Assembly: GCA_036389155.1 (NCBI GenBank)
Contig: DASVQN010000029.1
Span: 1 to 64,000, forward strand
Reading direction: 5' to 3'
Source of the DNA: CADCVT01 sp036389155
Lineage (GTDB): Bacteria; Actinomycetota; Thermoleophilia; Solirubrobacterales; Solirubrobacteraceae
Length of the DNA: 64,000 nucleotides
Within the stretch, counting starts at the first letter, position 1. The number at the start of each line of letters is the position of its first letter. Position numbers and translations under genes: made by a program. Below are positions 17,555 through 25,084 of the stretch, piece by piece. The notes under the pieces were generated by a model. That model was given only the letters and a program-made list of their open reading frames with translations. It had not been told where the DNA came from and made no database searches.

Positions 17555-18256
17555 GTGGTGTCGCTCCGCCTCCGCCAGGCCGTCCCGCTCCTCGTGCTTG
17601 CGACCGTGTTCGTCGCCACGGGCGTCCACCGCTACCGCGACGTCCGCGCGGCCGCTTCGACGGAGCCCGCGGGCCGCGCCCCGAAGCCCTTCCCGGCGCA
17701 CGTCGTCCCCGCGGCGCCCGGCCTCCCGCAGTACGCGGACGGCCCGCGCACGCGGATCCGCCAGCAGGTCGCGTCCGCGAACGCGATGTGGACGACGACG
17801 TTCGCCGCCGGCGGCGAGACCTACGAGCGGCCGGACGTCGCCGACGGCGTGCCGTCCACCTGCCGGCCGACCGGCGGCTGGGCCGGCGTCTACTGCGGCG
17901 AGGACAGCACGATCGTGATCGACGTCGACGCGCACCTCGCGCGCCACTCGGCGGTCGGCGGCGGCCTCTCGGACCTGGCGCTCGGGTACATCGTCGCCCA
18001 CGAGGTCGGGCACCACGTCCAGCGCCTGCGCGGAGCGACCGCGCCCGCGGACATCGCCGGGGCGCAGCGGATCGAGCTGCACGCCGACTGCCTGGCGGGC
18101 GTGTGGGGCAAGGCGGCTGGGCTCCCGCTGCCGCCGACGTGGATCTACGGCTCGGACGCCCAGCACGGCAGCGCGCAGAAACGCGTCGAGGCGCTGAACG
18201 TCGGCTACCGCAGTGGCCGCCCCGCCGACTGCGACGTGATCTGGTCAGGCGCCTGA
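17555..18256 (+). CDS. Putative neutral zinc metallopeptidase (YpfJ-like)
   Basis: 233 residues. A hydrophobic N-terminus (about 8-24, AVPLLVLATVFVATGV) serves as signal or anchor. The zinc site HEVGHHVQ lies mid-protein, with the third ligand probably the Glu in ELHADCLAGVWG. These match the putative neutral zinc metallopeptidase family. Three cysteines (TCRPTGG, YCGED, DCLAG) could form disulfides outside the membrane. The start is the first of two GTG codons at 17555. It stands alone on the plus strand and overlaps dapF convergently by 12 bp. The natural substrate is unknown. Confidence 0.85.
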   Translation: MVSLRLRQAVPLLVLATVFVATGVHRYRDVRAAASTEPAGRAPKPFPAHVVPAAPGLPQYADGPRTRIRQQVASANAMWTTTFAAGGETYERPDVADGVPSTCRPTGGWAGVYCGEDSTIVIDVDAHLARHSAVGGGLSDLALGYIVAHEVGHHVQRLRGATAPADIAGAQRIELHADCLAGVWGKAAGLPLPPTWIYGSDAQHGSAQKRVEALNVGYRSGRPADCDVIWSGA

Positions 18257-19021
18257 GGGATCCAGCTCGCCGCTGAACACGGGCACGGCCCAGCCGGTGA
18301 GGTCGACGTGCAGGTCCTCCCCCACCTCGACCTCGAGCTCGCCGCCGTCGAGGCGCACGGTCACGGGGGAGTCGCCGCCGCGGAGCACGTAGGCTATCGC
18401 CGCCCCCGAGGCGCCCGTGCCGCTCGACATCGTCTCCCCCACGCCGCGCTCGAAGATCCGCGCGCGGATGATCCCGGGCTCGAGCTCGGTCCACCACGAC
18501 ACGTTCGTGCGGCCGGGCGCGAACAGCTCGTGGTGCTCGATCGCCGGGCCGATCGCCGGGAGGTCGAGCCGCTCGAGGTCCTCGACGGAGTCGACGCGGA
18601 TCGCGCACTGCGGGTTGCCGACGAAGACCTGCTGGAAGCGGAAGCCCTCTACTTCATTTGCGATCCCCAGCCGCGCCCGTCCCATGTCGACGCGGCAGGT
18701 GCGCTCGTCGAGGATCGTGGGGCGGATCTCCCCGGCGACCGTCTGGATCGAGAACTGGGTCGCGTCGGTCCAGCCGCGGCGGTGCAGGTACATGATCGCC
18801 TCGCGCGCGCCATTCCCGGACAGCTCGGCCTCGCTGCCGTCGGGGTTGAAGATCCGCAGCCGCGCCACGAACCCCGGCTCGTCGGGCGGGAGCAGCACGA
18901 GGACGCCGTCCGCGCCCACGCCGGTGTGGCGGTCGCAGATGCGCGCGACCGTCGCGGCGTCGAGCTCCTGCTCGACGATCACGTAGTCGTTGCCGAGCGC
19001 CTGCCACTTCTCGAACCTCAC
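18245..19021 (-). CDS. dapF: Diaminopimelate epimerase homologue lacking both catalytic cysteines
   Basis: 258 residues with the full two-lobed DapF fold: FEKWQALGNDYVIV, GVGADGVL, FNPDGSEAELSGNGAR, VGNPQCAI and RIFERGVGETMSSGTGA. In known epimerases the two catalytic bases are Cys after GNGAR and Cys after GSGA/GTGA. Here they are Glu74 and Ser205. Other conserved residues are intact, so it is not simply degraded. It starts GTG at 19021 and overlaps miaA by 4 bp, as dapF usually neighbours miaA. It may still epimerise LL-DAP with altered chemistry or may have another role. See findings. Confidence 0.85.
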   Translation of the reverse strand: MRFEKWQALGNDYVIVEQELDAATVARICDRHTGVGADGVLVLLPPDEPGFVARLRIFNPDGSEAELSGNGAREAIMYLHRRGWTDATQFSIQTVAGEIRPTILDERTCRVDMGRARLGIANEVEGFRFQQVFVGNPQCAIRVDSVEDLERLDLPAIGPAIEHHELFAPGRTNVSWWTELEPGIIRARIFERGVGETMSSGTGASGAAIAYVLRGGDSPVTVRLDGGELEVEVGEDLHVDLTGWAVPVFSGELDPSGA

Positions 19022-19917
19022 CCCTCGCCCTCCACGTCCAGGATCATCGCGGCCACGTCGCTCGGCCGCTTCCCGGTCACGTCGACCAGCTCCACCCCGG
19101 GAAGCTTGCGCATCCACGTGAGCTGGCGCTTGGCGTAGTTGCGCGTCCGGCGCTTCATCGCGTCGATGTCGCCGGCGAGCAGCTCCTCGAACCCGAGCGC
19201 CTTGCGGGCGGTCTCCGACGCGCCCGCGGCGTTCGCGCGGCGCACCTCGTCGACCGCGCCGGAGGCGACCATCGCGTCGACCCGTGCGTCGATGCGCTCG
19301 TACAGCGCGTCGCGCTCCATCGTCAGGCCGACGAGGCGCGTCGGGTGGCGGGTGTCGGTGGTCCACAGGCGGCTCGGGCCGTCCGGCGGCTCGAGCTCGC
19401 CCAGGTCGTGCAGCTCGAGGTAGCGGATGATGCGCGAGCGGTCGCGCGGGTCGACGCGCTCGGCCGCCCACGGCGCCCGCCGCGCGAGCTCCGCGTGCAG
19501 CGCCTGCGGCCCGCGCTCGACCATCGCCTCCTCCCAGCGGTGGCGCAGCTCGTCGGGCGGCGCGGGGCGCAGGTCGAGGTCGGCCAGCGCCGCGCGCAGG
19601 TAGAGGCCCGTCCCGCCGACGACGATCGGCGTCGCGCCGGAGCCGAGCAGGTCGTCGATCTCGGCGTGCGCGAGCTGCGCGTACTCGCCGGCGCTGAACC
19701 GAGCGTCGACCGGGAGGAAGGAGACGAGCCTGTGCTCGAGGGCGCGCTGCTCGTCGGGCGTGGCGACGCCGGTCAGCGTCTCCAGGCCGCGGTAGACCTG
19801 CAGCGCGTCCGCCGAGACCGCGACCGGCCGCTCGCCGCGCGCGCGCAGCCGCTCGGCGAGGGCGAGGGCGACGCCGGTCTTGCCGACCGCGGTGGGCCCG
19901 AAGAGCGCGAGCAGCAC
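19018..19917 (-). CDS. miaA: tRNA dimethylallyltransferase
   Basis: 299 residues. P-loop FGPTAVGKT is at the N-terminus, SADALQVYRG follows for substrate binding, then GGTGLYLRAALADL and the C-terminal RRTRNYAKRQLTWMRK region that grips the anticodon stem. It prenylates A37 in tRNAs reading UNN codons, preparing the substrate for MiaB encoded nearby. The start is GTG at 19917, and the TGA overlaps the dapF GTG. Confidence 0.96.
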   Translation of the reverse strand: MLLALFGPTAVGKTGVALALAERLRARGERPVAVSADALQVYRGLETLTGVATPDEQRALEHRLVSFLPVDARFSAGEYAQLAHAEIDDLLGSGATPIVVGGTGLYLRAALADLDLRPAPPDELRHRWEEAMVERGPQALHAELARRAPWAAERVDPRDRSRIIRYLELHDLGELEPPDGPSRLWTTDTRHPTRLVGLTMERDALYERIDARVDAMVASGAVDEVRRANAAGASETARKALGFEELLAGDIDAMKRRTRNYAKRQLTWMRKLPGVELVDVTGKRPSDVAAMILDVEGEG

Positions 19918-19955
19918 GGCGGCGAGTATGGCGCGCCGAGCGGCCGCCGCTCCGC

Positions 19956-19996
19956 CCGGCGCGAGCGGCCCCTCCCGCCGGCGCGAGCGGCCCCTC
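19956..19996. repeat. Two direct copies of a 19-bp sequence, 22-bp period
   Basis: The copies are at 19956-19974 and 19978-19996, core GGCGCGAGCGGCCCCTC, in the 98-bp gap between divergent miaA and the FIST gene. They lie 20 bp before the FIST start. They may be a replication-slippage duplication or a regulatory site. No promoter hexamers stand out nearby. Confidence 0.6.
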
Positions 19997-20015
19997 GCCG
20001 AGTACCTTGGATCGC

Positions 20016-21182
20016 ATGGCGATCCACATCGGCTCCGGGCTCGCGACCGGCGGCGAGGCCCGCGGGTCGGGCGTCGAGGCCGCGCTGCAGGCGCGCGAGG
20101 GTCTCGCGGGCGAGCGCGCGGACCTGGTCGTCGTGTTCGTCGCGGGCGGCCACGTGCGGCAGGCCGCCGCCGTCCTGGAGGGGATCCACGAGGCGCTCGC
20201 GCCGCGGGCGCTGATCGGGTGCGGCGCCGGCGGTGTCCTCGGCGGGCGCCGGGAGGTCGAGAGCGGCACCGCGGTCGCGGTCTGGGCCGCCGCGCTCGGC
20301 GACGGCTCCGCGGAGACGTTCCACGCGGAGGCCGAGCAGATGTCGGAGGGCGTCGGGATCGTCGGCTTCCCCGACCTCACAGGCGCGGCGGGCGCGATCC
20401 TCCTCCCCGACCCGTACAGCTTCCCGACCGACCCCGTGCTGCAGGACCTGGCCCGCCGCACGCCCGGGGTCCCGATCGTGGGCGGCGTCGCGAGCGCGCG
20501 CGCCTCCGACGACGGCGGCGCACTGCTGCTGCACGGCGAGGAGGTCGTGGCCGGCGGCGCCGTCGGCGTGCGGCTCGACGGCGTCGAGATGCTCCCGTGC
20601 GTCTCGCAGGGCGCGGCGCCGGTCGGGCCCGAGCTGACGATCACCGCGGCCGAGGGGCAGATCATCTCCGAGCTCGCGGGGCAGCCGGCGCTGGAGAAGC
20701 TGCGCGAGGTGATCCTCGACCTGCCGTCCGAGCAGCGCGAGCTCGTCGCGCGCGGGCCGCTGCTCGGCCTGGTCATCGACGGCGGCAAGCCGGAGTACCT
20801 GCAGGGCGACTTCCTCGTCCGCGGGCTGGTGGGCGCGGACCCGGACGAGGGGACGATCGCCGTCGGCGCGCTCGTCGAGCCCGGCCAGGTCGTCCGGCTG
20901 CACGCGCGGGACGCCGACTCCGCCGACCGCGACCTGCGCGAGGCGCTGCACCTGCGCCGGGAGGCACTCGGCGGCGCAGAGCCCGCGGGCGCGCTCGTCT
21001 TCACGTGCAACGGCCGCGGCCGCGCGATGTTCGGCAGCTCCGACCACGACGCGGAGGTCATCGGCGACGAGCTGGGCGACGTCCCGCAGGCGGGGTTCTT
21101 CGCGGCGGGCGAGATCGGGCCGGTCGGCGGCGGGTCGTTCCTGCACGGCTTCACCGCGACCGTGGGAGTCTTCCCGGCATGA
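20016..21182 (+). CDS. FIST signal-transduction domain protein
   Basis: 388 residues with FIST-N (about 1-200: LVVVFVAGGH, LIGCGAGGVLGG) and FIST-C (about 215-375: GPLLGLVIDGG, ALVFTCNGRG, GFFAAGEIGPVG). These domains are thought to sense small ligands, perhaps amino acids, and usually accompany signalling proteins. The start is ATG at 20016; a TTG nine bases earlier is less likely. The terminal VGVFPA codons are duplicated just downstream, before the SDR start. No partner kinase or cyclase is adjacent. Confidence 0.88.
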   Translation: MAIHIGSGLATGGEARGSGVEAALQAREGLAGERADLVVVFVAGGHVRQAAAVLEGIHEALAPRALIGCGAGGVLGGRREVESGTAVAVWAAALGDGSAETFHAEAEQMSEGVGIVGFPDLTGAAGAILLPDPYSFPTDPVLQDLARRTPGVPIVGGVASARASDDGGALLLHGEEVVAGGAVGVRLDGVEMLPCVSQGAAPVGPELTITAAEGQIISELAGQPALEKLREVILDLPSEQRELVARGPLLGLVIDGGKPEYLQGDFLVRGLVGADPDEGTIAVGALVEPGQVVRLHARDADSADRDLREALHLRREALGGAEPAGALVFTCNGRGRAMFGSSDHDAEVIGDELGDVPQAGFFAAGEIGPVGGGSFLHGFTATVGVFPA

Positions 21183-21243
21183 GCGGCGAGGCCGCCCCAC
21201 CCGCCGTCACCCCGACCCTGGGAGTCTTCCCGGCATGAGCGGC
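21163..21243 (+). repeat. 25-bp exact direct duplication spanning the FIST stop and the SDR start
   Basis: The 25 bases at 21163-21187 recur exactly at 21219-21243, 56 bp later. The copy contains the FIST terminal codons and the ATGAGCGGC that starts the SDR. The first copy would itself offer an ATGA-overlap start, so the present start at 21235 looks displaced by a small tandem duplication. Confidence 0.8.
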
Positions 21244-22041
21244 CACGTCGCTATCCACGGCGCGCGGGTGCTGCTGACCGGCGCGACCGGTGGCATCGGG
21301 CAGGCGATCGCGCGCGAGCTGGCGGGCCGCGGCGCGAAGCTGGTCCTCACGGGCCGCAAGGCGGACGTCCTCGAGCCCCTCGCCGCGTCGCTCGACGCGC
21401 GCGCGCTGCCGGTCGACCTCGCCGACCGCTCGGACGCGGCGCGGCTCGCGCGGGAGTGCGGCGACGTGGACGTGCTGGTCGCGAACGCCGCGCTCCCCGG
21501 ATCCGGGCTGCTCGACTCGTACACGACCGAGCAGATCGACCGCGCGCTCGACGTCAACCTGCGCGCGCCGATCCTCCTCGCCCACGCCCTCGCGCCCGGC
21601 ATGGTCGAGCGCGGCGGCGGGCAGCTCGTGTTCATCGGGTCGCTCGCGGGCAAGTCGGCCAATGGCGGCGGGTCGATGTACAGCGCGACGAAGTTCGGCG
21701 TGCGCGGGTTCGCGCTGGCGCTGCGCCACGACCTGGCCGACCGCAACGTCGGGGTCACCACGATCAACCCCGGCTTCATCCGCGACGCGGGGATGTTCCA
21801 CGACTCCGGCGCGAAGCTGCCCCCGGGGGTCGGGACCAAGCGGCCGGAGGACGTCGCCCGCGCCGTCGTGCGTGCGATCGAGGACGACCCGACGGAGATC
21901 GACGTCGCGCCCGTCGCCCTGAAGGCCGGCGCGGCGTTCGCGGCGCTCGCCCCGGGCGTCGCCGACGTGGTGACGCGGCGCCTCGAGCGCCGCGCGCGGG
22001 TCGCGCAGCAGCTCGCCGACGCGCAGGCGTCGCAGCGCTGA
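21235..22041 (+). CDS. Short-chain dehydrogenase/reductase
   Basis: A 268-residue SDR with TGATGGIG for NAD(P), LVANAAL after the fourth strand, the Ser in FIGSLAG, and YSATKFG (catalytic Tyr and Lys). The C-terminal 40 residues are helical and basic. It resembles the YqjQ/SadH class of lipid- or aldehyde-handling SDRs, but the substrate is not determinable. It follows the FIST gene by 52 bp on the same strand and is probably co-transcribed. Confidence 0.88.
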   Translation: MSGHVAIHGARVLLTGATGGIGQAIARELAGRGAKLVLTGRKADVLEPLAASLDARALPVDLADRSDAARLARECGDVDVLVANAALPGSGLLDSYTTEQIDRALDVNLRAPILLAHALAPGMVERGGGQLVFIGSLAGKSANGGGSMYSATKFGVRGFALALRHDLADRNVGVTTINPGFIRDAGMFHDSGAKLPPGVGTKRPEDVARAVVRAIEDDPTEIDVAPVALKAGAAFAALAPGVADVVTRRLERRARVAQQLADAQASQR

Positions 22042-22061
22042 CGGCCGTACGGCCCTCCGGC

Positions 22062-24200
22062 TCAGAACAGCGCCTGCTGCGCCTCCCTCTCCTCCGCGCG
22101 GCGCCGCTGCGCCGCGGCGCGCTCCTCGGCCTCCCGCTCCCGCGCCGCGGCCAGGCGCCTGGACCCCGCCGCGCCGTTGCCGGGAGCGGCTCCGTTCGCC
22201 TTCGCCACCCCCCGCAGATCCCGCGGCCAGGTCCCGTCCCGCAGCTCGTCGCGCCGGACGAGGTTCGCGAGCCTCCGTCGCTCCGCCGGCGGCGCGTACG
22301 CGCCGCGGCGGTAGAGCTCCTCGTATCGCGGGAGGAGGTCGGGCCGGTACGAGCGCAGCCAGTCCATGAAGATGTGCCGGACGTCGCCGCGCAGGTGCAG
22401 GGCGATCCCCCCGATCCCGGTCGCGCCCGCTTCGGCGGCCAGCGTGAGGATCCGCTCGACCTGCTCGGGCGCGTCGTTGATGCCGGGCATCAGCGGCGCG
22501 ACGAGGATCCCGCACGGGATGCCCGCCGCGTTGAGCGCCGCGACCGCCTCCATCCGCGCCTTCGGGTTCGGCGTGTGCGGCTCGCTCGCGCGCCACGCCT
22601 TCTCGTCCATCGTCGGGATCGAGAGGTTCGCGTGCAGCGGCGCCACCTCCGCGACCTCCTTCATGAGATCGAGGTCGCGGAGCAGCAGCGGCGACTTCGT
22701 GAGGATCGAGCACGGGTTGGCGAAGTCGCGCATCGCCTCCCAGATCCCCCGCATGAGCTTGTAGCGCCCCTCGACCCACTGGTACGGGTCGGTGTTCGTC
22801 CCCATCGCGACGTGCTCGCGCTTCCACGACTTGCGCCCGAGCTCCGTCCGCAAGACCTCGGGCACGTTGACCTTGACGACGATCTCCTTCTCGAAGTCCC
22901 GCCCGGCGTCGAGGTCCAGGTACTTGTGCGTCGGCCGCGCGAAGCAGTTGTGGCTCACGACGCCGTTGGAGATGAAGTCGCCGGTCCCGGTGGTGATGTC
23001 GTAGAGGCGCGTCGCGGCGCCCATGGGCTCGATCGACACGACCCGCGTCCGCGCGTCCGACTTCAGCGCGAACCCCTGAACCTGCCTCTTGCGCGTGATC
23101 GCCGGGTCGGTCGAGTGGAAGAACCGCAGCCGCTCGCGCAGACCGCCGCGGAGGCGCACGCAGCTGACCCCGTTCGCGCTCGGCGCCTCCTCGACCACGT
23201 GGAACCCGAAGTGGCGGAAGCATGCGAGCGTCCAGTCGAGGATCGCGCGGTCCTTGTTCGAGATGCGAAGCGCCTGCCGCCCGCATGAACCCTCGGCGTC
23301 GAAGATGCCGGCGAGGAACCCCTTCCGCCAGTCGTCGCTCGGCGAGAGCGGCCACCGGATGAGCTCCGTGATCGTCTCGACGTTGTACCGGGTTTGCGTC
23401 CGGATGCCGGTGATCGGCCGCCGGGTGGCGGTCGCGTCCGCGAAGGCGAACTTCGGCGCCCAGACGCCGAACCCGACCAGGTACTCCTGCGCGCGGTCGA
23501 GAGCCTCCCCGTCCGCGAGCGCGAGCCGGAAGGCGCTGTGGACGTAAGGCCCCCGGCCCGGAGGTGTGTACACACTTGACCGCAGGTGTCCGTCACCGCG
23601 GACCATCCCGCACAGATAGCCGCGCATGTAGTCCTTCGTCTCAGGGGGCGGGTGAGCGAACTTCCCGGTGCCCAGCAGCTCGTTGTTGAGCGTGAGGTGC
23701 GGCCGCGTGTTCCACCCTTGCTGCGCGCCGGTCACGTACTTCCAGCCGCGACCAGTCAGGAAGCGGTGATCCCCGCTTGTGATCAGCACCGTCCCGTCTT
23801 CGAGTTCGACGCGGTACGCCGGCTTGATCGTCTCCCAATGCTGGCGCACCTCCGTCTCGACGTACCGGCGGTACCTCCCGCGCGCCTCCGTTCCGATGAT
23901 CCGATCGCCGACGGCGAGATTCTTGATCGCGCGCGTACGGCCGTCGGCCATCAGAATGGGCGTCTCGCCCCAGGTGCAATAAACGCAGGCATGCGAGCAT
24001 CCGCGGTACGGGTTGATGGTCCAGCGGAACGGAACCTGGGAGACCTCGGGCACCCGGTTGAGCGCGGACTTCGCCCGGATCTCGTAGAAGCGGGTGTCGA
24101 GTGCCTCCGGCGCGTCGAAGCGCCGAATCACCGCCTCCTCGCGGTAGCCGGGCAGCCGGCGCCGCTCCTCCTCGTCGACTCGCAGGTTGTCCCATCGCAC
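22062..24200 (-). CDS. Intein-containing Rv2578c-family radical SAM protein
   Basis: 712 residues as translated; about 368 after removal of a 344-residue intein. The host is an Rv2578c/SplB-like radical SAM protein: CSALNRVP-type segment, GCSHACVYC (Cys68, Cys72, Cys75), FARPTHKYLDLDAGRDFE, GTNTDPYQWVEGRY, SILTKSPLLLRDLDLM and a Gln/Arg-rich tail ending QALF. The start GTG at 24200 gives MRW..., the expected N-terminus of the family. A LexA-type box touches the start codon, so it is probably SOS-induced and leaderless. The spliced enzyme's substrate is unknown; DNA repair or damage response is suggested by the SOS box and by SplB similarity. Confidence 0.92.
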   Translation of the reverse strand: MRWDNLRVDEEERRRLPGYREEAVIRRFDAPEALDTRFYEIRAKSALNRVPEVSQVPFRWTINPYRGCSHACVYCTWGETPILMADGRTRAIKNLAVGDRIIGTEARGRYRRYVETEVRQHWETIKPAYRVELEDGTVLITSGDHRFLTGRGWKYVTGAQQGWNTRPHLTLNNELLGTGKFAHPPPETKDYMRGYLCGMVRGDGHLRSSVYTPPGRGPYVHSAFRLALADGEALDRAQEYLVGFGVWAPKFAFADATATRRPITGIRTQTRYNVETITELIRWPLSPSDDWRKGFLAGIFDAEGSCGRQALRISNKDRAILDWTLACFRHFGFHVVEEAPSANGVSCVRLRGGLRERLRFFHSTDPAITRKRQVQGFALKSDARTRVVSIEPMGAATRLYDITTGTGDFISNGVVSHNCFARPTHKYLDLDAGRDFEKEIVVKVNVPEVLRTELGRKSWKREHVAMGTNTDPYQWVEGRYKLMRGIWEAMRDFANPCSILTKSPLLLRDLDLMKEVAEVAPLHANLSIPTMDEKAWRASEPHTPNPKARMEAVAALNAAGIPCGILVAPLMPGINDAPEQVERILTLAAEAGATGIGGIALHLRGDVRHIFMDWLRSYRPDLLPRYEELYRRGAYAPPAERRRLANLVRRDELRDGTWPRDLRGVAKANGAAPGNGAAGSRRLAAAREREAEERAAAQRRRAEEREAQQALF
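22947..23978 (-). other. Intein with LAGLIDADG homing endonuclease
   Basis: In-frame insertion of residues 75-418. Block A starts with Cys75 in CTWGETPILMADG. Block B is TSGDHRFLT with its Thr and His. Two endonuclease motifs follow (YLCGMVRGDGHL and FLAGIFDAEGS). Block F is YDITTGTGDFI and block G is GVVSHN, ending in Asn418. The +1 residue is Cys419. All splicing residues and both endonuclease acidic residues are present, so it looks active. It splits the radical SAM cysteine triad immediately before the third ligand: intein Cys1 fills that place before splicing and Cys419 takes it afterwards. Confidence 0.95.
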
Positions 24201-24213
24201 GAACACATGTTCG
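24200..24213. promoter_or_regulatory. LexA (SOS) box
   Basis: Perfect inverted repeat CGAACACATGTTCG, matching the Gram-positive/actinobacterial GAAC-N4-GTTC consensus. It lies directly upstream of the radical SAM GTG codon, between it and a CATATG that can serve as a -10. LexA bound here would block transcription; SOS induction would release it. I found no comparable site before recA in this window. Confidence 0.8.
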
Positions 24214-24266
24214 CATATGGCGGAGACGGATGGGCTCGATGACCGCGCCGGCGGCCCGCGGCGGGC

Positions 24267-24743
24267 ATGATCGTCCTCATGCCCGCCGCCATCGCCCCCG
24301 CGACCCACGAGGACCTCGACGACGTCCTGGAGCTGTTCGCCGGCTACCAGCGCTTCTACACCGGCGACGCCCGGCCGGACGACCACAACCGCGCGTTCCT
24401 GACGCGCTTCCTCGCGCCGAGCGACGACGGGCTCCTGCTCGTCGCGCGCGACGCCGGCAGCGGCGAGGCCATGGGCTTCGCGAACCTCTACTGGACCTTC
24501 AGCTCGACCCGGGCGACCGAGCACGCGCTGATGAACGACCTCTTCGTGTCGGAGAGCGCGCGCGGGACGAACGTCGGCCACCAGCTGATCGAGGCGGCGC
24601 GGGACGCCGCGGCGCAGCGCGGCATCGACGGGTTGAGCTGGATGACCGCGCTCGACAACCGCCAGGCGCAGCGGCTCTACGAGCGCTTCGACGCCGACCG
24701 GAGCGTGTGGTTCGAGTACGAGGTGTCCAGCCGGCGCAGCTGA
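24267..24743 (+). CDS. GNAT-family N-acetyltransferase
   Basis: 158 residues (or 154 from the ATG at 24279). GNAT features include THEDLDDVLELF, ALMNDLFVSESARGTNVGHQLIEAA (acetyl-CoA pyrophosphate loop) and the aromatic C-terminal strand VWFEYEV. The acceptor is unknown. It is divergent from the SOS-controlled radical SAM gene. Its last 67 bp overlap the convergent HNH gene. Confidence 0.88.
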   Translation: MIVLMPAAIAPATHEDLDDVLELFAGYQRFYTGDARPDDHNRAFLTRFLAPSDDGLLLVARDAGSGEAMGFANLYWTFSSTRATEHALMNDLFVSESARGTNVGHQLIEAARDAAAQRGIDGLSWMTALDNRQAQRLYERFDADRSVWFEYEVSSRRS

Positions 24744-25084
24744 CGCTCCACGTACGGCCGCGCGCGCCTCGCCCCGCCACGGGAAGCGAACGCGCCTTGC
24801 AGCGCCCGCAGGCGCGCGACGACGAGCCGCTCGTCCGGCTCCCAGCCTCGCGAGCGGCACTGGCGCAGCCACTCCGCAGGCGCGAGGTGCCCGCGCTCGC
24901 GATTGCACCGACGGCACGCCGCCAGCTCGTTCTCCGCCCACGACGGCCCGCCCTTGACGCGCGGCACGAGGTGGTCTGTCGTCGGCCGGCGCAGGCGGTC
25001 GAACGGCTCCGCGCACCAGGCGCACCGCGCCCCCTCCCGCTCCAGCGCGGCGGCGAGCCGCTCAGCGCGCCCCGGCGCGCGCAA
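24677..25084 (-). CDS. HNH endonuclease domain protein
   Basis: A small protein of 135 residues from TTG at 25084. CAWCAEPF and CRRCNRERGH provide two zinc-binding Cys pairs. DHLVPRVKGGPSWAENELAAC is the HNH core with the catalytic His (positions about 38-58). It overlaps the miaB stop by 23 bp on the same strand, so it is probably read from the miaB message. Small HNH genes beside miaB recur in actinobacteria. Whether it cuts DNA specifically is unknown. Confidence 0.8.
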   Translation of the reverse strand: MRAPGRAERLAAALEREGARCAWCAEPFDRLRRPTTDHLVPRVKGGPSWAENELAACRRCNRERGHLAPAEWLRQCRSRGWEPDERLVVARLRALQGAFASRGGARRARPYVERQLRRLDTSYSNHTLRSASKRS

